Positions 1 to 3,583 of a stretch of DNA of 5,029 nt are shown one piece after another. Location: contig JADFQR010000124.1 of NCBI GenBank assembly GCA_022561735.1, positions 1 to 5,029 of the forward strand, given 5' to 3'. Source of the DNA: Chloroflexota bacterium. GTDB lineage: Bacteria > Chloroflexota > Dehalococcoidia > UBA1151. The notes beneath the pieces are model-generated. The model had not been told where the DNA came from, made no database searches, and worked only from the letters and a program-made list of their open reading frames with translations. How positions within the stretch are numbered: position 1 is the first letter of the stretch; each line of letters begins with the position of its first letter. Both the position numbers and the translations under genes were made by a program.

Positions 1-67
1 CGTCCCCACGCGCGCGCGCCGCGCCTCAGTTCAATCGAGTCAGTCAAGTCTACCGTTAGACGCGGGG
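1..67 (-). other. leader of a leftward gene lying beyond the window
   Basis: No coding region is supported here. On the minus strand it is the likely 5' untranslated leader downstream of the promoter at 68-96, running off the left edge. It includes an alternating CG run at 9-19 in a very GC-rich stretch. No start codon with a convincing ribosome-binding site is visible before the edge, so the gene it serves is unknown. Confidence 0.4.
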
Positions 68-96
68 AGTATCAAACATTGTGAAACTTTTGTCAA
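68..96 (-). promoter_or_regulatory. sigma70-type promoter directed leftward
   Basis: Read on the minus strand, positions 96-91 give a perfect TTGACA -35 box. A spacer of exactly 17 nt (90-74) is followed by GATACT at 73-68, which matches four of six bases of the TATAAT -10 consensus. The surrounding stretch (about 70-120) is AT-rich compared with the rest of the window. Transcription would start near position 60 and leave the window leftward, so this is not the promoter of the aldolase genes. It lies beyond the two hairpins that follow the HpcH/HpaI gene, which fits a new transcription unit starting there. This is a sequence match only; no transcript evidence is available. Confidence 0.6.
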
Positions 97-104
97 AGTC
101 TCAC
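81..104. promoter_or_regulatory. inverted repeat overlapping the -35 box (candidate operator)
   Basis: GTGAAACTTT (81-90) and AAAGTCTCAC (95-104) are complementary at nine of ten positions around a 4-nt centre. The repeat covers the TTGACA box of the leftward promoter, the usual place for a repressor site. The flanking TTGTGAA (79-85) equals the half-site of Rex-type redox repressors, but the partner half six bases on (GTCAAAG) is poor, so the regulator cannot be named. It could instead be only a hairpin in DNA or RNA. Confidence 0.45.
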
Positions 105-124
105 GGCGTCAATTATCGCACCTT

Positions 125-151
125 GCGGCGGCCCTGCTTGCGGGCCGCCGC
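125..151 (-). terminator. strong GC hairpin after the HpcH/HpaI gene (possible U-less terminator)
   Basis: Ten-base arms (125-134 and 142-151, all G/C) pair perfectly around a 7-nt loop. The hairpin lies 38 bp past the stop of the leftward HpcH/HpaI aldolase gene and before the next leftward promoter, as expected of a transcription end. No U tract follows on either strand, so intrinsic termination is not assured; it may only protect the 3' end of the mRNA. Confidence 0.45.
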
Positions 152-161
152 GCGCCATCGT

Positions 162-180
162 CGCCCGTGATTCGCGGGCG
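162..180 (-). terminator. second hairpin next to the HpcH/HpaI stop codon
   Basis: CGCCCG (162-167) pairs with CGGGCG (175-180). The stem can extend inward by a G-T and a G-C pair, leaving a 3-nt loop. It begins 8 bp beyond the stop codon of the leftward aldolase gene and is followed by the stronger hairpin at 125-151. It lacks a U run, so its role as a terminator is inferred from position only. Confidence 0.35.
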
Positions 181-188
181 TGGCGTTT

Positions 189-1076
189 CTAGACGGTCAT
201 CGTGCGCTTCTTGTACTCCCGGCCGAACTTCGCCGCCTCCTCGCCGCCGCCGATAATCATCGTCCCCTCGTCGATCATCTTCCTGGTGGCCTCTTCGACG
301 CTGAGATTCGGGTCGTTCCAGCCGCACAGGAACCTGACGCCGTTACGGTCATACGCCGCCTTAATGCGCTGGCGCGCCGCCTCCATCTCCGGGGCGTAGG
401 GCGGATCATGGTCGTCCGCGTTGCCAAACGACATGCCCATATCGCCGGGGCCCCACTCACCGAACGCGATTCCCGGCACCGCAGCCAGGTCGTCGCAGTT
501 GGCCAGGCACTCCCGGTCTTCGATCTTGAGGCCGAGGATGATCTCGCCCTCCGGGTTGAGCGGCCACGGGTCGGCGACTCTTGTGTACTCCGCCGGGGTC
601 AGCCCCCAGATCTTTGCCGGTTGCTGCTGCCCACCGGCCCCGCGTTGACCCTGCAGGAGCCCTTTGCCGATCCCGATGGTCTGGAACGGGTAACGGACGG
701 ACTCCACGAACGCCTGCACGGCGTCGGCCTGCCTCGTGTGGGTGTGAAGCAGCCCGTGTACCCCGGTGGACAGGACATGCCGGGCCTGCCATGAGTTGGC
801 GAGCATCTCGTCGCGCGTCCGGCAGTTTGAGGGCAGCGTCGTCATAACGGTGGGGGTGCGGTGACCGCTGCGCGTCGGGCCCGCGTCCGCGAGGCCCTGC
901 ATGAATGCGGTCAGCCCGACGATGTCGAAGGCGTGGTGCTCAAAGTCCATCAGCAGGTAGTCGGCCCAGGTGTCTGACATCTTCTTGCCGTTCTCATACG
1001 TGAGCGGGCCGGTCGATTCGTGGTAGACGGGCTGTCCCTGTTCCCACAGTTCGATCACACGATTGATTCGGGGCAT
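189..1076 (-). CDS. HpcH/HpaI aldolase / citrate lyase family protein
   Basis: This 295-residue protein is a metal-dependent TIM-barrel aldolase of the HpcH/HpaI family, whose members cleave or form 2-keto acids using a pyruvate enolate; the substrate here is unknown. An acidic-His motif LLMDFEHHAFD (41-51) matches the family's D-x-E-H active-site segment. The metal ligands are probably Glu186 (in LKIED) and Asp212 (in GPGDMGMSFG). Two departures stand out. The arginine usually present in the family's V-R-[IV]-P strand is absent (PTVMTTLP, 75-82). A segment of about 45 residues with GQRG, IWGLTPAEY and WPLNPEGE motifs (about 131-178) is inserted before the metal Glu; I recall this from a Chloroflexota-rich subfamily. 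The ATG at 1076 has AAGGA 7 nt upstream. The gene lies 80 bp downstream of the class I FBP aldolase gene on the same strand and is probably co-transcribed. No signal peptide is seen; cytosolic. Confidence 0.9.
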   Translation of the reverse strand: MPRINRVIELWEQGQPVYHESTGPLTYENGKKMSDTWADYLLMDFEHHAFDIVGLTAFMQGLADAGPTRSGHRTPTVMTTLPSNCRTRDEMLANSWQARHVLSTGVHGLLHTHTRQADAVQAFVESVRYPFQTIGIGKGLLQGQRGAGGQQQPAKIWGLTPAEYTRVADPWPLNPEGEIILGLKIEDRECLANCDDLAAVPGIAFGEWGPGDMGMSFGNADDHDPPYAPEMEAARQRIKAAYDRNGVRFLCGWNDPNLSVEEATRKMIDEGTMIIGGGEEAAKFGREYKKRTMTV

Positions 1077-1156
1077 TTACCTGTCCTTGTAACGGGTTTT
1101 GTGTCGGTCCTCGGATTTCGATCCCGGGTGGGGTGATCAAAATACCACCGGTAGGG

Positions 1157-2188
1157 CTAACCTGCCGGCGTCTCCATCTCCGGTGAGTACTCCCCGCGCC
1201 GGGCGGCGCTTGTCAGGCGGGCGCGTTGCAGCAGCGCCTTCTGGGCCTTGCCGATATCCGATGGCGAGCCGCCCCATGCCTTGAGCGGTGTCGCCTGCAG
1301 GCCCCTGCCGTAGGAAAAACTTAGTTCCCATGGCGCGCCTTCCGCCGTCGCACGGCGGTTGATGGCGTCAAGGTTCACCGTGGCCTCTTCATCACCCTGT
1401 CCCCCGGACAGGAATACGATGCCCGGAACGGCTGCCGGGACGGTCCGTTTGAAGCATTCGATCGTAGACGCCGCGACCTGTTCGGCGCTTGCGCGGTCCT
1501 GCGCCTCATGTCCTGAGAGCACCATGTTTGGCTTGAGCAGGATGCCCTCAAGGTTGACCCGCTGCGCCGCCAGTTCTTCAAACGTCCGGCGCAGGATCCG
1601 CTCCGTCGCGTCAAAGCAGCGTTCGATCGAGTGCGAGCCGTCCATCAACACCTCTGGCTCGACGATCGGCACCAGCCCGGCTTCCTGGGAAAGCGCCGCG
1701 TAGCGCGCCAGGGCATGTGCGTTGGCGTCGATACAGTAGTTGGACGGAATTCGCTCGCCGATGGCGATAACGGCGCGCCATTTTGTGAAGCGCGCCCCCA
1801 GCCCGTGGTACTCGGCAAGCCTTGCGCGCAGGCCGTCCAGCCCGTCAGTGACCACCTCACCAGAAGTACCGGCAAGCTGGTGCGTGCCCCGGTCCACCTT
1901 GATTCCTGGGATCACGCCGGCGTCGTTGAGGATGTCCACGAGCCGCCGGCCGTCGTCCGAACTCTGTCTGATCGTCTCGTCGTACAGGATCACGCCGCTG
2001 ATGTACTCGCCAAACCCGTCAGACGTGAACATCAGCTCGCGCCATGCGCGGCGGCTATCCCCGGTGGACTCGACCCCGATACTCTGAAGGCGCCGTGTCA
2101 TCGTGCCGGTGCTCTCATCGGCTGCCAGGATGCCCTTGCCGGCCGCGACCAGCTCCAGCGCAGTCTTATTGAGATCCGTCAGGTTCAT
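1157..2188 (-). CDS. fructose-bisphosphate aldolase, class I (Schiff-base type)
   Basis: This cytosolic enzyme reversibly joins dihydroxyacetone phosphate and glyceraldehyde-3-phosphate into fructose-1,6-bisphosphate, in glycolysis and gluconeogenesis. The 343-residue protein closely resembles the animal/plant class I enzyme. It has KGILAADESTGTMTRRL (18-34), with Asp24 matching rabbit Asp33. Lys97 in GIKVDRG, Lys136 in FTKWR, and Glu177/Glu179 in VPIVEPEV are present. The Schiff-base Lys219 in EGILLKPNMVLSG matches rabbit Lys229. The phosphate-binding FSYGRGLQATPLKAWGG (291-307) is also present. The vertebrate C-terminal tyrosine is lacking; the protein ends in a short RGEYSPEMETPAG tail. 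I chose the ATG at 2188 because GAGGAG lies 7 nt upstream; an in-frame TTG at 2203 overlaps that site and is unlikely to be used. It is divergent from FBPase, with the HpcH/HpaI aldolase gene downstream. Confidence 0.97.
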   Translation of the reverse strand: MNLTDLNKTALELVAAGKGILAADESTGTMTRRLQSIGVESTGDSRRAWRELMFTSDGFGEYISGVILYDETIRQSSDDGRRLVDILNDAGVIPGIKVDRGTHQLAGTSGEVVTDGLDGLRARLAEYHGLGARFTKWRAVIAIGERIPSNYCIDANAHALARYAALSQEAGLVPIVEPEVLMDGSHSIERCFDATERILRRTFEELAAQRVNLEGILLKPNMVLSGHEAQDRASAEQVAASTIECFKRTVPAAVPGIVFLSGGQGDEEATVNLDAINRRATAEGAPWELSFSYGRGLQATPLKAWGGSPSDIGKAQKALLQRARLTSAARRGEYSPEMETPAG

Positions 2189-2195
2189 GGGGGTT

Positions 2196-2201
2196 CTCCT
2201 C
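2196..2201 (-). promoter_or_regulatory. Shine-Dalgarno site that fixes the FBP aldolase start
   Basis: Read on the minus strand, GAGGAG ends 7 nt before the ATG at 2188. The alternative in-frame TTG at 2203 adjoins this site and would place it inside the coding sequence, so the site decides for the ATG. Confidence 0.8.
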
Positions 2202-2237
2202 AAGAAACGTCTCGGGCAAACTCGTCGGGGACGTTGC

Positions 2238-2251
2238 GGCCGTGATCGGCC
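2238..2251 (-). promoter_or_regulatory. hairpin in the likely 5' leader of FBP aldolase
   Basis: GGCCG (2238-2242) and CGGCC (2247-2251) form a perfect 5-bp stem with a 4-nt loop. It lies 50 bp upstream of the aldolase ATG. A T6 run follows it on the plus strand after a 7-nt gap, too far for a standard terminator, and no gene upstream would need one. The function is unknown. Confidence 0.25.
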
Positions 2252-2331
2252 AGAGTGATTTTTTGGGATGCAACACTAAGGGAGGCTACAGTGGTCCGCT
2301 GTTACACGCCTGCTCCCGGAAAGACCTTGAA

Positions 2332-2367
2332 CCCAGGGAACCCCGGGAACCCCGGAAATCCACGGGA
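2332..2367. repeat. degenerate 9-bp tandem repeat, four units
   Basis: Four consecutive 9-bp units start at 2332, 2341, 2350 and 2359. The first three have the form CCC-N-GG(G/A)AA and the last is diverged. GG(G) tracts recur every 9-10 bp, at 2336, 2345, 2354 and 2364. The GGGAA core is shared with the array at 4497-4532 inside the DUF2851 gene, which suggests one repeat type seeded at several places. It is non-coding here. Confidence 0.65.
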
Positions 2368-2387
2368 CTGGGAGCGGCGGGTCCGGA

Positions 2388-2425
2388 CCTGTAATCTGTG
2401 CGTCACCCTGTAATCTGTGCGTCAC
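2388..2425. repeat. exact tandem duplication of a 19-bp unit
   Basis: CCTGTAATCTGTGCGTCAC occurs at 2388-2406 and again, without a mismatch, at 2407-2425. Each copy contains a TGTAAT box and ends in the small dyad GTG-CGT-CAC. Perfect conservation between the copies implies a recent duplication or selection as paired protein-binding sites. The 19-bp spacing, just under two helical turns, would place bound proteins on nearly the same DNA face. A palindrome follows immediately. Confidence 0.85.
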
Positions 2426-2438
2426 AAGGTAATACCTT
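2426..2438. promoter_or_regulatory. 13-bp palindrome, candidate operator
   Basis: AAGGTA and TACCTT are perfectly complementary around a single central A. The palindrome abuts the second copy of the 19-bp duplication and lies 110 bp upstream of the FBPase start. Its position in the divergent region suggests a binding site for a dimeric regulator; which one cannot be told from the sequence. Confidence 0.4.
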
Positions 2439-2536
2439 CAACCCCGCCGGGCAACGATGCGCGCCACGGGGTAGACGATACCTTGAGACGAAAATAACGC
2501 AGTGAAGCCAGATAGCCGGACACGAGAGAGAGATAC

Positions 2537-2543
2537 GGGGAGG
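2537..2543 (+). promoter_or_regulatory. ribosome-binding site of FBPase
   Basis: GGGGAGG ends 5 nt before the ATG at 2549 and is a strong Shine-Dalgarno match that supports this start. Confidence 0.75.
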
Positions 2544-2548
2544 CCGAG

Positions 2549-3583
2549 ATGGTCCAGAGTCCGCCCACCCTGACGCAGTTCATCATCGCCCACGGGCGGA
2601 CCTACCCGGGCGCGACCGGTGACTTCACCGCCCTCATGAACGCCGTCGCGCTGGCCGCAAAGATGATCTCGCGAGAGGTTAACAAGGCCGGGTTGGTGGA
2701 CATCCTTGGCGCCACCGGCGGCGTCAATGTCCAGGGTGAGCTGGTCCAGAAGCTGGACGTGCTCGCCCACGAGGCGATGGTGGACGCCCTGGGTCCGACG
2801 GGCCTGGTGTGCGTCATGGGCTCCGAGGAGGCGGAGGACCCGGTTCCAGTGCCGGAGAACTGCGCTGACGGCAGTTATGCGGTCCTGTTTGACCCGCTGG
2901 ACGGCTCGTCCAACATAGACGTCGGAGCGCCGATCGGCACGATATTCTCGATCCGCCGCCGCGTTACCCTGAGCGGCCCGGGCGTGCTGGAGGACCTTGT
3001 GCAACCGGGCCGGAACCAGGTTGCCGCCGGTTACGTGCTGTACGGGTCATCGACGATGTTTGTCTACACCACCGGACACGGCGTTCATCACTTCACGCTG
3101 GACCCAAGCCTGGGTGAGTTCCTCCTGACCACGGACCTGCTCACCTATCCGGAAACGACGCATATCTACTCGGCCAACGAGGGGAACGCCGCCGGATGGT
3201 CAGAGGCGGACCGCCGCTGGGTTGAGCATCTGAAGGAGACGGATTCGGCCACCGGACGGCCGTATTCGACGCGTTACATCGGGGCGCTGGTAGCGGATTT
3301 CCACCGTAACCTGATCCAGGGCGGGGTGTTCGCCTATCCTGCAGACACCAAGAATCGCAACGGAAAACTGCGGTTGCTCTACGAGGCGGCCCCGATGGCT
3401 TTTCTCGCCGAGCAGGCCGGGGGCGCTGCGAGCGACGGCGTGATGCGGGTGCTGGACATTGAGCCGGTCGGGCTGCACCAGCGCACCCCGCTATATATCG
3501 GGTCGAGCGCAGAAATTGAGCGTGTCGAGAGGTTCCACCAGGAGTTCACCGGTTCCGTTCCTGCCGCTCCCGGGGATGACTGA
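2549..3583 (+). CDS. fbp: class I fructose-1,6-bisphosphatase
   Basis: This enzyme hydrolyses fructose-1,6-bisphosphate to fructose-6-phosphate and phosphate, the committed gluconeogenic step (also used in the Calvin cycle), with Mg2+ in the cytosol. At 344 residues it has normal family length. The metal site is seen as Glu93/Glu94 in GSEEAE, FDPLDGSSNID (114-124, with Asp115 and Asp118) and Glu279 in KLRLLYEAAPM. Substrate residues Arg242-Tyr243 (RYIGALVADFHR), Tyr263 (VFAYP) and Lys273 are present. QPGRNQVAAGYVLYGSSTM (152-170) is typical. In the AMP-site region the T-G-E/D turn is kept (Thr23-Gly24-Asp25), but the lysine before Tyr110 (mammalian Lys112) is Ser109, so AMP inhibition may be weaker. 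It starts at an ATG with a strong ribosome-binding site. Its last 8 bases overlap the DUF2851 start, and it is divergent from FBP aldolase. Confidence 0.97.
   Translation: MVQSPPTLTQFIIAHGRTYPGATGDFTALMNAVALAAKMISREVNKAGLVDILGATGGVNVQGELVQKLDVLAHEAMVDALGPTGLVCVMGSEEAEDPVPVPENCADGSYAVLFDPLDGSSNIDVGAPIGTIFSIRRRVTLSGPGVLEDLVQPGRNQVAAGYVLYGSSTMFVYTTGHGVHHFTLDPSLGEFLLTTDLLTYPETTHIYSANEGNAAGWSEADRRWVEHLKETDSATGRPYSTRYIGALVADFHRNLIQGGVFAYPADTKNRNGKLRLLYEAAPMAFLAEQAGGAASDGVMRVLDIEPVGLHQRTPLYIGSSAEIERVERFHQEFTGSVPAAPGDD

Larger units (their letters stand above)
2189..2548. other. divergent intergenic regulatory region between FBP aldolase and FBPase genes
   Basis: These 360 bp separate the divergent starts of two enzymes that act consecutively in gluconeogenesis, so both promoters should lie here. 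They hold a hairpin at 2238-2251, a 9-bp-period GGG/CCC array at 2332-2367, an exact 19-bp tandem duplication at 2388-2425, a 13-bp palindrome at 2426-2438, and a GA-rich run leading into the FBPase ribosome-binding site. No convincing -35/-10 pair is seen for either gene. TGTAAT, close to the -10 consensus, occurs within each 19-bp copy but has no good -35 box at the right distance. No open reading frame here looks like a gene. Confidence 0.7.

Noticed and set aside
9..19. Alternating CG run as a Z-DNA element
   Set aside because: It is only 11 bp long in a GC-rich context; nothing else supports a function.
180..794. Plus-strand open frame of 204 codons antisense to the HpcH/HpaI aldolase gene
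   Set aside because: It has no family resemblance and no ribosome-binding site, and it lies wholly over a confidently identified gene; long antisense frames are expected in GC-rich DNA.
1631..2245. Plus-strand open frame of 204 codons antisense to FBP aldolase
   Set aside because: It is a shadow of the conserved aldolase gene, with no recognisable motif.
2238..2264. Plus-strand intrinsic terminator (hairpin plus T6)
   Set aside because: The T run is separated from the stem by 7 nt, and no plus-strand gene lies upstream to be terminated.
2243..2271. Minus-strand TTGCAT, 17-nt spacer, GCCGAT as a promoter for FBP aldolase
   Set aside because: Both boxes, the -10 especially, match the consensus too poorly to call.
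2388..2425. Possible CRISPR fragment
   Set aside because: Only two 19-bp copies lie back to back with no spacer, so it is a simple tandem duplication.
2438..3004. Minus-strand open frame of 188 codons antisense to the start of FBPase
   Set aside because: The FBPase frame carries all the conserved motifs; this frame is a compositional by-product.
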